DNA of 64,000 nt from Aliiroseovarius sp. S1123 (GTDB taxonomy: Bacteria > Pseudomonadota > Alphaproteobacteria > Rhodobacterales > Rhodobacteraceae). The notes below the pieces were generated by a model, which did not search any database, was not told where the DNA came from, and worked only from the letters and a program-made list of their open reading frames with translations. How positions within the stretch are numbered: the stretch's first letter is position 1; each line of letters opens with the position of its first letter. The stretch is from NCBI RefSeq assembly GCF_023015885.1, contig NZ_JALKBE010000009.1:60522-124521 (forward strand), in the 5' to 3' direction. Position numbers and translations under genes: made by a program. Below are positions 27,939-37,634 of the stretch, piece by piece.

Positions 27939-29612
27939 TTAGTCCTGCTTCAGAGCGGCGCCCAGGATATCACCCAGCGATGCACCCGAATCCGACGAAC
28001 CATACTGTTCTACGGCTTCTTTCTCTTCTGCGATCTCGCGAGCTTTGATCGACAGACCCAGACGACGCGATTTCGAGTCGACGTTGGTCACGCGAACGTC
28101 CAGCTTGTCACCAACCTGGAAGCGCTCGGGGCGCTGTTCAGAACGGTCACGCGACAGGTCCGAACGACGGATGAAGGACTTCATGCCTTCATACTCGACT
28201 TCGATACCGCCATCTTCGATTGCAGTCACTTCAACAGTGATGATCGAGCCACGCTTCACGCCACCAACGGCTTCTGCGAAGGGGTCGCCGTCCAGAGCTT
28301 TGATCGACAGCGAGATACGCTCTTTGTCGGTGTCAACTTCCGAAACAACGGCTTTGACGATGTCGCCCTTCTTGAAGTCCTGAATGGCTTCTTCGCCACG
28401 CTGGTCCCACGAGATGTCCGACAGGTGAACCATGCCGTCGATTTCGCCGTCGAGACCAATGAACAGACCGAATTCGGTGATGTTCTTGACTTCGCCTTCG
28501 ACCTCAGTGCCCTCGGGGTGCGTTTCTGCAAACACTTCCCACGGGTTGCGCATGGTCTGCTTCAGGCCCAGCGATACGCGACGCTTGGCGCCGTCGATTT
28601 CCAGAACCATGACTTCGACTTCTTGCGAGGTCGAAACGATCTTGCCGGGGTGTACGTTCTTCTTGGTCCACGACATTTCCGAAACGTGTACCAGACCTTC
28701 GACACCGGGCTCCAGCTCGACGAATGCACCGTAGTCGGTGATGTTGGTCACGCGGCCAGTGTGCACCGATTCCAGCGGGTACTTGGCAGCAACCAGATCC
28801 CACGGATCGTCTTGCAGCTGCTTCATGCCCAGGCTGATGCGGTGGGTTTCTTTGTTGATCTTGATGACCTGAACCTTGATGGTTTCGCCGATCGTCAGGA
28901 TCTCGGACGGGTGGTTCACACGGCGCCATGCCATGTCGGTGACGTGCAGCAGGCCGTCAACACCGCCCAGATCAACGAACGCACCGTATTCGGTGATGTT
29001 CTTGACGACGCCGTCAACTGCTTGGCCTTCCGACAGGTTGCCGATGACTTCGGCACGCTGTTCGGCACGCGATTCTTCCAAGATAGCGCGACGCGACACA
29101 ACGATGTTGCCACGACGACGGTCCATTTTCAGGATCTGGAAGGGCTGCTTCAGACCCATCAGCGGGCCAGCGTCACGTACGGGGCGCACGTCAACCTGCG
29201 AGCCGGGCAGGAACGCAACAGCGCCGCCCAGATCGACGGTGAAGCCGCCTTTGACGCGACCGAAGATCGCGCCTTCGACGCGTGCATCGTCTGCGTATGC
29301 TTTTTCCAGGCGGTCCCATGCTTCTTCACGGCGGGCCATCTCGCGCGAGATGACGGCTTCGCCGCGGGCGTTTTCAGCCGCGCGCAGGAAGACTTCCACT
29401 TCGTCGCCAACGGCGATTTCAGGGGCTTCACCCGGGTTTGCGAATTCTTTCAGATCAACGCGGCCTTCCATTTTATAGCCTACGTCGATGATGGCTTGGC
29501 CAGCTTCAATAGCGATGACTTTACCTTTGACAACCGAACCCTCGTCCGGGGTGTCCATTTCGAAGCTTTCGTTAAGGAGGGCTTCGAATTCCTCCATGGT
29601 TGCGTTAGCCAT
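27939..29612 (-). CDS. rpsA: 30S ribosomal protein S1
   Basis: From the ATG at 29612, 11 bases after AAGGA, the protein is 557 residues with six S1 (OB-fold) repeats, the normal alphaproteobacterial form. Repeat signatures such as EYGAFVDLGGVDGLLHVTDMAW, DYGAFVELEPGVEGLVHVSEMSW and EFGLFIGLDGEIDGMVHLSDISW recur at about 85-90 residue intervals. S1 brings structured mRNAs to the 30S subunit. An ATG four codons upstream directly abuts the Shine-Dalgarno sequence and is unlikely to be used. Confidence 0.97.
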   Translation of the reverse strand: MANATMEEFEALLNESFEMDTPDEGSVVKGKVIAIEAGQAIIDVGYKMEGRVDLKEFANPGEAPEIAVGDEVEVFLRAAENARGEAVISREMARREEAWDRLEKAYADDARVEGAIFGRVKGGFTVDLGGAVAFLPGSQVDVRPVRDAGPLMGLKQPFQILKMDRRRGNIVVSRRAILEESRAEQRAEVIGNLSEGQAVDGVVKNITEYGAFVDLGGVDGLLHVTDMAWRRVNHPSEILTIGETIKVQVIKINKETHRISLGMKQLQDDPWDLVAAKYPLESVHTGRVTNITDYGAFVELEPGVEGLVHVSEMSWTKKNVHPGKIVSTSQEVEVMVLEIDGAKRRVSLGLKQTMRNPWEVFAETHPEGTEVEGEVKNITEFGLFIGLDGEIDGMVHLSDISWDQRGEEAIQDFKKGDIVKAVVSEVDTDKERISLSIKALDGDPFAEAVGGVKRGSIITVEVTAIEDGGIEVEYEGMKSFIRRSDLSRDRSEQRPERFQVGDKLDVRVTNVDSKSRRLGLSIKAREIAEEKEAVEQYGSSDSGASLGDILGAALKQD

Positions 29613-29713
29613 TTGGCGTTTCATTCCTTTACAGTCATTTTCACGGGCCGAGCGGTTGTCTCCGCCGGTCTTGGATTTCCCAATTTGGTCAACAGGTTAG
29701 ACGCAAAACAAAG

Positions 29714-29733
29714 AGGGCCGGTGCTCCGACCCT
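29714..29733 (-). other. Hairpin in the rpsA leader / cmk-rpsA spacer
   Basis: AGGG-c-CGG (29714-29721) pairs with CCG-a-CCCT (29726-29733) with one mismatch and a TGCT loop. On the minus strand CTCTTTGTTTT follows. It lies about 100 bases before the rpsA start, so it could be a terminator of transcription arriving from cmk or a leader structure. Confidence 0.4.
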
Positions 29734-29909
29734 GCTCGTTTTTCCCTGTGTCGCGGCAATTACACCTTGTCGACAGGGCGGGATTTACGGGGATTCTGCC
29801 TGTAAATCAAGGGGCGGCTGCCTTTTGTTGGCGGCAGGCATCATAGCTAGCACGAGTTGAAATCCGGCACCAGATCGCCACATATCCCATGACGAAGAGA
29901 GGATGCCGG

Positions 29910-30383
29910 ATGACAGAACCCGTTGCTCACAGACAGGCGTGGAAGATCAGTGATGTAGTGATGTTCCCAGCGCTTGCGATCGCGATACTAATCGAGCTCC
30001 TTGCGCCCTCAACTATTCCGGGCCTGCCATTTTGGGTTCTACTCCCTTTCGGTATCGCACTTGTGGTTGCCGGATTTCGTCTAATTTCCGCGTCGAAAGT
30101 CACACTGGACAAGTATGAGCAACCCTCTCTGCCCGGCACCCCGACCACGTGCCTTGTCACGGATGGGCCGTTCAAATATTCACGCAACCCCAACTACCTT
30201 GGTGCGATCTCAATCGCAGTTGGGTTGGGACTTGCTGTGAACAGCCTGTGGTTCTTAGCGATTGCCATAGTCTGCATGATCGTGCTTGAGGTCTGGATGA
30301 TACGGCCTGAAGAGCGCTATCTACGCCAGCGTTTTGGCCATGAGTACGAGGAATACACTCGGAACACGCGCCGATGGCTCTGA
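29910..30383 (+). CDS. Isoprenylcysteine carboxyl methyltransferase-like membrane protein
   Basis: The ATG at 29910 has AGAGG seven bases upstream and gives 157 residues. Membrane helices lie at about 18-35, 40-58 and 105-128. The C-terminal segment GPFKYSRNPNYLGAISIAVGLGLA and RPEERYLRQRFGHEYEEYTRNTRRWL is the ICMT/PEMT signature (RNPxY and EExxL..F..Y..Y). Bacterial homologues methylate unknown substrates. The gene sits on the opposite strand between cmk and rpsA, which are normally adjacent. Confidence 0.8.
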   Translation: MTEPVAHRQAWKISDVVMFPALAIAILIELLAPSTIPGLPFWVLLPFGIALVVAGFRLISASKVTLDKYEQPSLPGTPTTCLVTDGPFKYSRNPNYLGAISIAVGLGLAVNSLWFLAIAIVCMIVLEVWMIRPEERYLRQRFGHEYEEYTRNTRRWL

Positions 30384-30411
30384 TTGATTAATCCACGATA
30401 ACGGTGTCGGA

Positions 30412-31023
30412 TCAGGTTACTCCGAACACTTGGCGAATTGCGCTGACGGCCTGCGCTACCGCATCCGCGATCGACAGGTCTGACGTGTCGATGATCACCG
30501 CATCCTCGGCGGGCTTCAACGGCGCCTCTTCCCGTTCACTGTCACGTTTGTCACGTGCGATCACGTCTGCCAGCACTTGTTCGCGGGTGACATCGTGGTC
30601 TTTGGCGGAAAGCTCCAAGAAACGGCGTTCGGCCCGCACTTCGGCGCTGGCGGTGACGCACAGTTTCACGTCAGCATCCGGGCAAATCACCGTACCAATA
30701 TCGCGCCCGTCCAGCACTGCGCCGCTACCATGGGCGGCGAAGTTACGCTGGAAATCAACAAGCGCGGCGCGCACCTCGGCAATCACGGCGACTTTCGAGG
30801 CCGCCTGCGCCACTTCGGGCGTGCGCAGATCGCCTTGCATATCTGCCGGGGTTAGCGTCTTGGCGGCTTCAATCGGATCAGCACCCGTCAGGGTCTTCGC
30901 CCCCACGGCACGATAAAGCAGCCCGGTATCCAGATGCGCAAATCCGAAATGCGCCGCGACCGCTTTGGAAATTGTTCCCTTGCCCGCAGCGGCAGGACCG
31001 TCAATTGCTACGATGAATGTCAT
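30412..31023 (-). CDS. cmk: Cytidylate kinase
   Basis: The ATG at 31023 gives 203 residues and overlaps the preceding stop. [21 protein letters not shown] (about 3-23, Walker A) starts the P-loop; [23 protein letters not shown] and [25 protein letters not shown] are CMK-specific. It phosphorylates CMP and dCMP. It is the last gene of aroA-(membrane protein)-cmk, a conserved alphaproteobacterial order leading to rpsA. Confidence 0.95.
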   Translation of the reverse strand: MTFIVAIDGPAAAGKGTISKAVAAHFGFAHLDTGLLYRAVGAKTLTGADPIEAAKTLTPADMQGDLRTPEVAQAASKVAVIAEVRAALVDFQRNFAAHGSGAVLDGRDIGTVICPDADVKLCVTASAEVRAERRFLELSAKDHDVTREQVLADVIARDKRDSEREEAPLKPAEDAVIIDTSDLSIADAVAQAVSAIRQVFGVT

Positions 31024-31541
31024 ACCGCTTGTCCTTTCCAACGACGCCACATCATGCCAGCAACTCCGACCAGTAGTATGGTCAACGCGACGGCCACAAA
31101 ACCCGATTTCAACATGGTGAACTGCGCCGCGGCCGAGACGACTTCTTCATCAATGCCTTCAGCACCCAGTCGCAAAAGATCCGCAACCGCGCTGTTTTCG
31201 CTCCAGTCAAACACAGCGGCCAGACCCGCAAGCACCGAAAACCCCGCTGCCCACTTCGTTGGAAACAGCAAAAGATAGGCCAAGATCAAAGAGAGGGCCA
31301 TCAAACCGGGATAAAGCGTATCCAACTTATGTTGGACGCCCAAATAATGGGCCCGACCACTTTCGCTGAGGGCAGACAGAAAAGCACGTGCCTCTTCGGT
31401 GGTATATCCGCTCGGTCGCAAATCAAACGGCATCAAGCCGTTCGCGTCACTCATGATGATCGGCAAAGACCAAAGCACCATGGCGCAATACACAAGCACC
31501 ATCGCGGCAAACACCACCCAGAATGCGCGCGTCAGGCTCAT
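31020..31541 (-). CDS. Small polytopic membrane protein between aroA and cmk
   Basis: The ATG at 31541 overlaps the aroA stop (ATGA) and gives 173 residues; the long upstream reading frame lies inside aroA and is a shadow. Four hydrophobic helices are visible (about 8-30, 77-95, 98-114, 143-165). [16 protein letters not shown] is a distinctive segment after helix three. I do not recognise a named family. Overlaps on both sides show coupling with aroA and cmk. Confidence 0.7.
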   Translation of the reverse strand: MSLTRAFWVVFAAMVLVYCAMVLWSLPIIMSDANGLMPFDLRPSGYTTEEARAFLSALSESGRAHYLGVQHKLDTLYPGLMALSLILAYLLLFPTKWAAGFSVLAGLAAVFDWSENSAVADLLRLGAEGIDEEVVSAAAQFTMLKSGFVAVALTILLVGVAGMMWRRWKGQAV

Positions 31542-32890
31542 GCGTTGCTGCGAACAATCTGAGCGCCCAGCTCTGCCATCAGCGGCTCGAACACCGGGAA
31601 GCTGGTGGCGATGGGGCCGCCATCGTCCAGATTGATCGGCTTTTGCGATGCGAAGCCCAGGCACGCAAAGCTCATCGCGATGCGGTGGTCCAGAACGGTG
31701 GCAACGGTGCAGCCGCCCGGGACGCCATCCGGGCCAAGACCCTCGACGCTCCACCAATCCTCGCCTTCATCCACGGTCACACCCGCCGTGCGCAGGCCCT
31801 TGGCCATGGCGTCGATCCGGTCGCTTTCCTTCACGCGCAGCTCGTGCACGCCGGGCATATCGGTCTTGCCGGTGGCGAAGGACGCCACGACGGACAGGAT
31901 CGGGTATTCGTCGATCATGCTGGCGGCACGCTCGGGCGGCACCACGATGCCCTTCATGTTGGGCGAGTATTTCGCGCGCAGGTCAGCAACGGGTTCACCG
32001 CCCTCAAGGCGCTCGTTTTCAAAAGTCAGGTCCGCGCCCATGTCCTGCAGCGTATAGAACAGCCCCGCGCGGGTGGGGTTCAGACCGATATTCGGCACCA
32101 GCACGTCCGAGCCGGGCACAATTAGTGCGGCGCATACCGGGAAGGCGGCCGAGCTGGGGTCGCGCGGGACAACGATGGTTTGCGGTTGCAGTTCAGGCTG
32201 GCCAGTCAGGGTGATCTTGTGGCCCTCGTCGGTGTCCTCGACCGTGATCTCGGCCCCAAAGCCCGCCAGCATCCGCTCGGTGTGGTCGCGGGTGGCTTCT
32301 TTCTCGATCACCACGGTTTTGCCCGGCACGTTCAGGCCAGCAAGCAGCACAGCCGATTTCACCTGCGCCGAGGCCATTGGCGTGGTGTAGGTCACTGCGA
32401 CAGGCTCACGTGCACCAACGATGGTCATCGGGATGCGCCCACCGTCACGGCCATAGCTTTGCGCACCGAACAGTGCGATCGGATCGGTCACGCGGCCCAT
32501 TGGGCGCGAACGCAGCGAAGCGTCGCCGGTAAAGGTCGCGGTGATCGGAGAGGTCGCCATCGCCCCCATGATCAGACGCACACCGGTGCCCGCATTGCCG
32601 CAGTCGATCACATCCTCGGGTTCGGCAAAACCGCCGACGCCAACGCCGTTCACGCGCCATTCGCCATCGCCCAGACGCTCCACATCCGCACCAAAGGCCC
32701 GCATCGCGTCCGCCGTTCCCAGCACGTCTTCGCCTTCCAGAAGGCCGGTGATGTGGGTTTCGCCCACGGCCATGGCACCCAGGATCAGCGAGCGGTGGCT
32801 GATCGATTTGTCCCCTGGTACATTAGCCGTGCCCTTTAGCGGGCCGGATTTGCGGGCGGTCATGGGGATGGCGGGGCCGTGTCCGGACAT
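31538..32890 (-). CDS. aroA: EPSP synthase (3-phosphoshikimate 1-carboxyvinyltransferase), class II-like
   Basis: The start follows AAAGGAGAACGCCC and gives 450 residues. It condenses PEP with shikimate 3-phosphate in aromatic amino acid synthesis. Motifs are [18 protein letters not shown] (about 24-41), [61 protein letters not shown] and [10 protein letters not shown]. Overall it matches the class II group typified by Agrobacterium CP4, but the CP4 Ala100 position is Gly here (NAGTG instead of NAATG). Confidence 0.96.
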   Translation of the reverse strand: MSGHGPAIPMTARKSGPLKGTANVPGDKSISHRSLILGAMAVGETHITGLLEGEDVLGTADAMRAFGADVERLGDGEWRVNGVGVGGFAEPEDVIDCGNAGTGVRLIMGAMATSPITATFTGDASLRSRPMGRVTDPIALFGAQSYGRDGGRIPMTIVGAREPVAVTYTTPMASAQVKSAVLLAGLNVPGKTVVIEKEATRDHTERMLAGFGAEITVEDTDEGHKITLTGQPELQPQTIVVPRDPSSAAFPVCAALIVPGSDVLVPNIGLNPTRAGLFYTLQDMGADLTFENERLEGGEPVADLRAKYSPNMKGIVVPPERAASMIDEYPILSVVASFATGKTDMPGVHELRVKESDRIDAMAKGLRTAGVTVDEGEDWWSVEGLGPDGVPGGCTVATVLDHRIAMSFACLGFASQKPINLDDGGPIATSFPVFEPLMAELGAQIVRSNA

Positions 32891-32951
32891 GGGCGTTCTC
32901 CTTTAGTCTTGCAGCCCTGATAGCGCAGACATTTTGGCGAGGCCAGTGGAA

Positions 32952-33066
32952 AGGGGCTTTGCCCCTCGGCATATCCCCGGGGCTCCGCCCGTTCTCAGGC
33001 GAAACTGTCCCCCGGACAGTTTCCGGGAAGCCTTCGAACCCCAGGATATTTGTGGCAAGAAAATGA
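32952..33066 (-). repeat. Dispersed 3' intergenic element, copy C
   Basis: The conserved box (33037-33066; minus strand TCATTTTCTTGCC then ACAAATATCCTGGGGTT) begins six bases after the trmB stop. Farther on lie a hairpin ACTGTCC/GGACAGT region and AGGGGC-TTT-GCCCCT at 32952-32966. Box and AGGGGC hairpin match copies at 42230-42288 and 46265-46325. This fills most of the 182-base trmB-aroA spacer on the trmB side. Confidence 0.7.
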
Positions 33067-33072
33067 GCGTGA

Positions 33073-33801
33073 TCAGATCCGGCGGAAGGTCAGATAGTGC
33101 GGCGTGCGGCCTTCGCGCAGCGCTTTCTGTTCGTAGCGGGTCGAAATCCAGTCGCTCCATGGGGTACGCCAATCGTCGGCGCATTCACCCAGCCACTCAA
33201 AGCCCGCGCGCGGCACTTCTTCCAGCGTTTGGCGGACATAGTCGGGGATGTCGGTGGCCACGCGGAATTCGGCGCCGGGTTTCAGGACCTTGTGGAAAGG
33301 CTCCAAATATTCAGGCGTCACAAAGCGGCGGCGGTGGTGGCGTTTCTTGGGCCACGGGTCAGGGTAAAGCAGGAAGGCTTTGTCGATGCTTTCGGGCAGC
33401 AGCACGTCAAACAGGTCGCGCACGTCGCCCGGATGCACAGCGACGTTCTCACAACCCGCATCGCGGATTTTGCCCAGAAGCATGGCGACGCCGTTGATAT
33501 AGGGCTCGCAGCCGATGATGCCGATCTCGGGATAGGTCGCGGCCTGATGGACCATATGCTCCCCGCCGCCGAAGCCGGTTTCCAGCCAGACGGGTTTGTC
33601 ACCGAACAGCGTCTTCAGATCAAGCGGTGTGCGGTCGGGATTTTCTTCCCAGCCGACGGCGCCGGGGCTGAGGGCTGCCAGATCCTCGTCCAGATAGGTC
33701 TGCTGGCTGTCGCGCAGCCCTTTGCCTTTCAGACGGCCATAGAAATTGCGCCATGGCGCGCCCGAGCGGTGTTTGTTTTGCGATGCATCATCTTGGGTCA
33801 T
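33073..33801 (-). CDS. trmB: tRNA (guanine-N7-)-methyltransferase
   Basis: From the ATG at 33801 the protein is 242 residues. It methylates G46 of tRNAs. The SAM motif is VWLETGFGGGEHMVHQA (about 71-87), then GCEPYINGVAMLL. LLYPDPWPKKRHHRRRFV (about 145-162) is the TrmB signature, and TDIPDYVRQ is the later conserved Asp motif. It is separated from metK by a strong hairpin. Confidence 0.95.
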   Translation of the reverse strand: MTQDDASQNKHRSGAPWRNFYGRLKGKGLRDSQQTYLDEDLAALSPGAVGWEENPDRTPLDLKTLFGDKPVWLETGFGGGEHMVHQAATYPEIGIIGCEPYINGVAMLLGKIRDAGCENVAVHPGDVRDLFDVLLPESIDKAFLLYPDPWPKKRHHRRRFVTPEYLEPFHKVLKPGAEFRVATDIPDYVRQTLEEVPRAGFEWLGECADDWRTPWSDWISTRYEQKALREGRTPHYLTFRRI

Positions 33802-33820
33802 GGCCGCGCCTATGCAACGC

Positions 33821-33855
33821 AAAGGGCGGGCGCGTCAAGTGACGGCCCGCCCTTT
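33821..33855 (-). terminator. Terminator between metK and trmB
   Basis: AAAGGGCGGGC (33821-33831) pairs with GCCCGCCCTTT (33845-33855), and the enclosed CGTC/GACG extends the stem. It starts 20 bases beyond the metK stop and ends 19 bases before the trmB start codon. The minus strand carries a short CCCTTTGC tail. Confidence 0.75.
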
Positions 33856-33874
33856 CGGTGTATTAGGTCGCAGA

Positions 33875-35041
33875 TCAGACGGCTTTCTTCAACGCCTCGA
33901 CCAGATCGACTTTTTCCCAGCTGAATCCGCCATCGGCTTCGGGGGCGCGACCAAAATGGCCGTAGGCTGCGGTGCGTTCGAAGATTGGTTTGTTCAGGCC
34001 CAGATGCTCGCGAATGCCGCGCGGGGTCAGATCCATGACCTGTGCCACGGCGCGTTCGATACCTGCTTCGTCCACTTCGCCAGTGCCATGGGTGTCGACA
34101 TAGATCGACAGCGGTTTGGCCACGCCAATGGCATAGGATAGCTGCAGGGTGCAGCGTTCAGCCATACCGGCTGCCACAATGTTCTTCGCCAGATAGCGTG
34201 CGGCATAGGCGGCCGAGCGGTCCACTTTCGTCGGATCTTTGCCCGAGAATGCGCCGCCGCCATGCGGAGCTGCGCCGCCATAGGTGTCCACGATGATCTT
34301 GCGCCCAGTCAGGCCCGCGTCACCATCTGGTCCGCCGATCACGAACTTGCCAGTCGGGTTCACGTGCCATTCGGTGCCGCCGTTGATCCATTCAGTGGGT
34401 ACGACCTCGCGAATGTAGGGCTCGACCACGGCGCGCACGTCGTCGCTGGTCATGGTTTCGTCAAGGTGCTGGGTGGACAGCACGATCGAGGTGACCTCGA
34501 CCGGTTTGCCATCCTCATAGCGCAGCGAAAGCTGAGACTTTGCATCCGGGCCAAGCGTCGGCTCGGTTCCGTTTTTGCGCACCTCGGCCAGACGCTTCAG
34601 AATGGCGTGCGAATATTGGATCGGGGCGGGCATCAGTTCGGGTGTTTCATTGACGGCATAGCCGAACATGATCCCTTGGTCGCCTGCGCCATCGCGGTCC
34701 ACGCCTTGGGCGATGTTACCCGACTGATCGTGTAAGAAGTTCATCACCCGGCAAGTGTTCCAATGGAACTGCTCTTGCTCGTAGCCGATATCTTTGATGC
34801 AATCGCGGGCGATCTGATCGATCGAGCCCATCATGAACTTCAGTCGTTCTTCGTCGGACAATCCGACCTCGCCGCCGATGACGACCATGCCGCTGGTGGC
34901 GAAGGTCTCGCATGCCACGCGCGCGTTCGGTTCTTCGGTCAGAAAGGCATCAAGTACCGCATCGGAAATACGATCACACACCTTGTCGGGATGCCCTTCG
35001 GACACACTCTCCGAAGTGAATGTATAGTTCTGTCGTGACAT
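33875..35041 (-). CDS. metK: S-adenosylmethionine synthetase
   Basis: The 388-residue enzyme makes SAM from ATP and methionine. Signatures are [22 protein letters not shown] (split: about 9-30), [12 protein letters not shown] (about 118-129), [24 protein letters not shown] and the P-loop-like [23 protein letters not shown]. The start codon lies eight bases after a GGAG that is part of the upstream riboswitch pseudoknot, so translation should fall when SAM is plentiful. Confidence 0.97.
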   Translation of the reverse strand: MSRQNYTFTSESVSEGHPDKVCDRISDAVLDAFLTEEPNARVACETFATSGMVVIGGEVGLSDEERLKFMMGSIDQIARDCIKDIGYEQEQFHWNTCRVMNFLHDQSGNIAQGVDRDGAGDQGIMFGYAVNETPELMPAPIQYSHAILKRLAEVRKNGTEPTLGPDAKSQLSLRYEDGKPVEVTSIVLSTQHLDETMTSDDVRAVVEPYIREVVPTEWINGGTEWHVNPTGKFVIGGPDGDAGLTGRKIIVDTYGGAAPHGGGAFSGKDPTKVDRSAAYAARYLAKNIVAAGMAERCTLQLSYAIGVAKPLSIYVDTHGTGEVDEAGIERAVAQVMDLTPRGIREHLGLNKPIFERTAAYGHFGRAPEADGGFSWEKVDLVEALKKAV

Positions 35042-35045
35042 GAAA

Positions 35046-35096
35046 CATGCTCCATTTAGCTCAACCCGCCACGCCAGGAAGCCGTTGTGACGGTGG
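35046..35096 (-). ncRNA. SAM/SAH riboswitch controlling metK
   Basis: On the minus strand, GTCAC, AACGGCTTCCTGGC and GTGGC (35069-35092) form a short stem with the conserved internal segment. Downstream, AATGGAGCA (about 35048-35056) contains the metK Shine-Dalgarno. GCTTCC and GGAGC can pair as the ligand-gated pseudoknot. This matches the SAM/SAH class known from Rhodobacterales metK leaders as I remember its core. The loop between stem and Shine-Dalgarno is longer than in the minimal form. Confidence 0.88.
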
Positions 35097-35104
35097 TCCG
35101 GATT

Positions 35105-35133
35105 GGTATCTGGCCTTTATCTGCAAAGGTCAA
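35105..35133 (-). promoter_or_regulatory. Candidate metK promoter
   Basis: TTGACC (35128-35133, minus strand) and GATACC (35105-35110) are 17 bases apart, just after the lnt stop. A start a few bases downstream would begin transcription at the edge of the riboswitch. The -10 match is weak. Confidence 0.5.
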
Positions 35134-35135
35134 TG

Positions 35136-36671
35136 TTAAAAGCGACGGCGCGTCCATGCGCCCCAGCCTGCGACGCCGATCAGCAACAAGAAAAGCGGCC
35201 AATCGCCCGCGCGCGCATAAAGGGTTACGGCGGCGGCACCAGGTTGGATCACATCCAGATAGCCTGCCTGCCCCAACGCCAGCGACGCGCGCACCTGACC
35301 GCGCACGTCAATCGCCGCGCTGATCCCAGTATTGGCCACGCGGATCACCGGCAGGCCGAACTCGATTGCGCGAAAGCGGGCTTGGATCAGGTGCTGCTGC
35401 GGCCCCGAGAAATCCCCGAACCAGGCATCATTCGTTGCTTGCAAAATCCAGTCGGGGCGTTCGGGCGCATTGCGGATATCGCGGGGGAAAACAGCCTCGT
35501 AGCAGATCAGGGGCAGTACCTTGCCCAAGGCACCCATATCCAGCACGACGGGCCCCGGCCCCGCTGAATAGCCCTGCCCGTATTGCGCCGCGAAAGCGCG
35601 GATGCCGATGCGGGCCATCGCGTCGCCAAGCGGGACATATTCGCCAAACGGCACAAGGTGATGTTTGTCATAGACCGGTCGCGCGATGCCGTCCGTATTG
35701 ACCTGCACAAGGCTGTTGAAATAGCGCAGCTCCTCGGCCCGCTGAATGCCCATCAAGACGGGCGGGCCGTCGGCAGCCTCGGCCACCAGAGGGAACAGGC
35801 GGGTCGCGTGGCGCATCAGATACGGCACCGAGGTTTCGGGCCAGATGATCAGATTCGGGCGCGCGCCCTCGGGCGGGGTGGCGGTCAGCTCCAACTGGCG
35901 GTGGACAAAGCTTTCGGCAAAGTCGGGATCCCATTTCTGGTGCTGGGGCGCGTTGGGTTGGATCAAGCGGAGCGTGTGGGGGGTATCTTCCGGCAGAGGC
36001 GTTGGCGCCAAGACTGAGCCCAGGCCCAATGCCAAAGACAAGGCGATCGCCCCCGCTGCGTCTCTACGACCTCGACCGACCAAGGCCACCGCCAACAGCG
36101 CCACCCACAGCGCGGTCAGAAAGCTCAGCCCTGACACGCCCACCAGATTTGCGATCTGTGCCAGAGGCGTGTCGATCCAGACCAGCCCCGGCCCGCCCCA
36201 CGGAAAGCCGGTGAACAGAGAACCGCGCAACAGCTCGGCTGCGGCCAGTCCGGCAGGCCAGAACAGCCACCCGAAGCGGCCATCCCCCGCGAGCCAGCGC
36301 GCCACGCCCCAGCCCAGCGCCCAGAGCAACGCCAGCCCTCCTGCCATGCCCAGAAGCGCGAAGGGGGCCATCCAGCCGTGACGCTCGGGTTCGACGAAGA
36401 ACGGATTGACCAGCCAGCTCATCGTGACGGTGAAATAGCCAAGACCGAACAGCCAGCCCTGCAGCGCAGCCGCGCGCGGCGACGGGCTGTGTCGCCAGAA
36501 CAGGAACGCGGCCAGCAGCCCTGCCAGCGTCGCCGCCCAGATTATAAACGGCGCCTGCCCCAGCGCGGCAATGGCACCCGCCGCAAGCAACACAATGACC
36601 CGCACCCGAGGGCGCGCGGCCAGTCGCGCCACATGGGCGTCAATGTCAGGCATTCGTTGCTGACGCGTCAT
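35136..36671 (-). CDS. lnt: Apolipoprotein N-acyltransferase
   Basis: The 511-residue inner-membrane enzyme adds the third acyl chain to lipoproteins. About six helices span 25-215, followed by a periplasmic nitrilase domain. The catalytic triad is visible: Glu in IIWPETSVPYL (about 272-282), Lys in YDKHHLVPFGEYVP and Cys in PLICYEAVFP. TNDAWFGDFSGPQQHL (about 427-442) is the usual next motif, and a final helix lies at about 490-505. Its start overlaps the corC-like gene by 26 bases. Confidence 0.95.
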   Translation of the reverse strand: MTRQQRMPDIDAHVARLAARPRVRVIVLLAAGAIAALGQAPFIIWAATLAGLLAAFLFWRHSPSPRAAALQGWLFGLGYFTVTMSWLVNPFFVEPERHGWMAPFALLGMAGGLALLWALGWGVARWLAGDGRFGWLFWPAGLAAAELLRGSLFTGFPWGGPGLVWIDTPLAQIANLVGVSGLSFLTALWVALLAVALVGRGRRDAAGAIALSLALGLGSVLAPTPLPEDTPHTLRLIQPNAPQHQKWDPDFAESFVHRQLELTATPPEGARPNLIIWPETSVPYLMRHATRLFPLVAEAADGPPVLMGIQRAEELRYFNSLVQVNTDGIARPVYDKHHLVPFGEYVPLGDAMARIGIRAFAAQYGQGYSAGPGPVVLDMGALGKVLPLICYEAVFPRDIRNAPERPDWILQATNDAWFGDFSGPQQHLIQARFRAIEFGLPVIRVANTGISAAIDVRGQVRASLALGQAGYLDVIQPGAAAVTLYARAGDWPLFLLLIGVAGWGAWTRRRF

Positions 36672-37602
36672 CCGCGCTGGTCTCAGCCACTTGATGCGGC
36701 GCGGGCATCGGGCCCGGCACGCGCAGGCGCAAACGCTTGATACGGCGAGGGTCTGCGTCGACGACCTCGATCTCGGCCCCGCCGGGATGGGCGATCACTT
36801 CACCACGTGCAGGCACCTGCCCGCACAGAACGAATACCAGTCCGCCCAGTGTTTCGATTTCGTCATCATCGGCTTCTTCGTGCTGAAGACGCACGCCGGT
36901 TTCTGCCTCGAACTCATCCAAAGGCGTCTTGGCTTCGACCAGATAGCAGCCGGGCTTTTCTTCGATCCACAGCTTGCCTTCTTCAAGATCGTGTTCGTCC
37001 TCGATCTCGCCGATGACCTGTTCGATCAGGTCTTCGATGGTCACAAGGCCGTCCACGCCGCCATATTCATCAATGACCAGCGCCATATGAATGCGTTCGG
37101 TCTGCATTTTCTGCAAGAGCACCCCGATGGGCATCGATGGCGGAACGAACAGAAGCGGGCGGATTAGCTTGCGCAAGACAAAGCGGACCGACTGCTTGCT
37201 GGGGTTACCGTTAAATCCGTGGTTCAGAGCAAGGTCTTTCAGGTGGACCATCCCAATCGGGCTGTCCAACGTCCCGTCAAACACCGGAAGACGCGACAAG
37301 CCGCTTTCGCGGAACACGTCGACCAGCTCGTCCTCCAGGATATCGACGGGGGCCGATACGATCTCGGATTTCGGGATCATCACGTCCTCGACGCGCATGC
37401 GTCGAAGGTTAACCATGCCCGGGGCTTCACTGGGAAGCCCGCCATTTCCAGCGGGCGCGGCGTCAGTGGGCGCGACATGATCCTGCTTGCGGGGACTGCG
37501 CGCGCCGAAGATGCGGCTGAAGAATCCCGGCCTGTGATGTGTTGTTTCATCCTGCAGCGCGCTCTGCGCTGCCTTAGAAGATCCGTCTGCGGTGTCGCCC
37601 AT
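36646..37602 (-). CDS. CorC/HlyC-type CBS domain protein (YbeX-like)
   Basis: The 318-residue cytoplasmic protein has a polar N-terminal tail (1-65), a CBS pair (about 70-200: VEDVMIPKSEIVSAPVD, RLPVFDGTLDSPIGMVHLKDLAL and MALVIDEYGGVDGLVTIEDLIEQVIGEIEDEHD) and a C-terminal CorC_HlyC domain (about 215-300). YbeX-type proteins are linked to ribosome maturation and metal homeostasis. Neighbours ybeY, phoH-like, miaB and lnt make up the conserved miaB-ybeZ-ybeY-ybeX-lnt order. Confidence 0.9.
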   Translation of the reverse strand: MGDTADGSSKAAQSALQDETTHHRPGFFSRIFGARSPRKQDHVAPTDAAPAGNGGLPSEAPGMVNLRRMRVEDVMIPKSEIVSAPVDILEDELVDVFRESGLSRLPVFDGTLDSPIGMVHLKDLALNHGFNGNPSKQSVRFVLRKLIRPLLFVPPSMPIGVLLQKMQTERIHMALVIDEYGGVDGLVTIEDLIEQVIGEIEDEHDLEEGKLWIEEKPGCYLVEAKTPLDEFEAETGVRLQHEEADDDEIETLGGLVFVLCGQVPARGEVIAHPGGAEIEVVDADPRRIKRLRLRVPGPMPAPHQVAETSADDASATNA

Positions 37603-37634
37603 TAGTCCTTTTCCAGTATCGCGCGAAATGCGCC

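Noticed and set aside
28425..29846. 473-aa plus-strand open frame across rpsA
   Set aside because: It mirrors the S1 repeats on the other strand and has no independent motifs.
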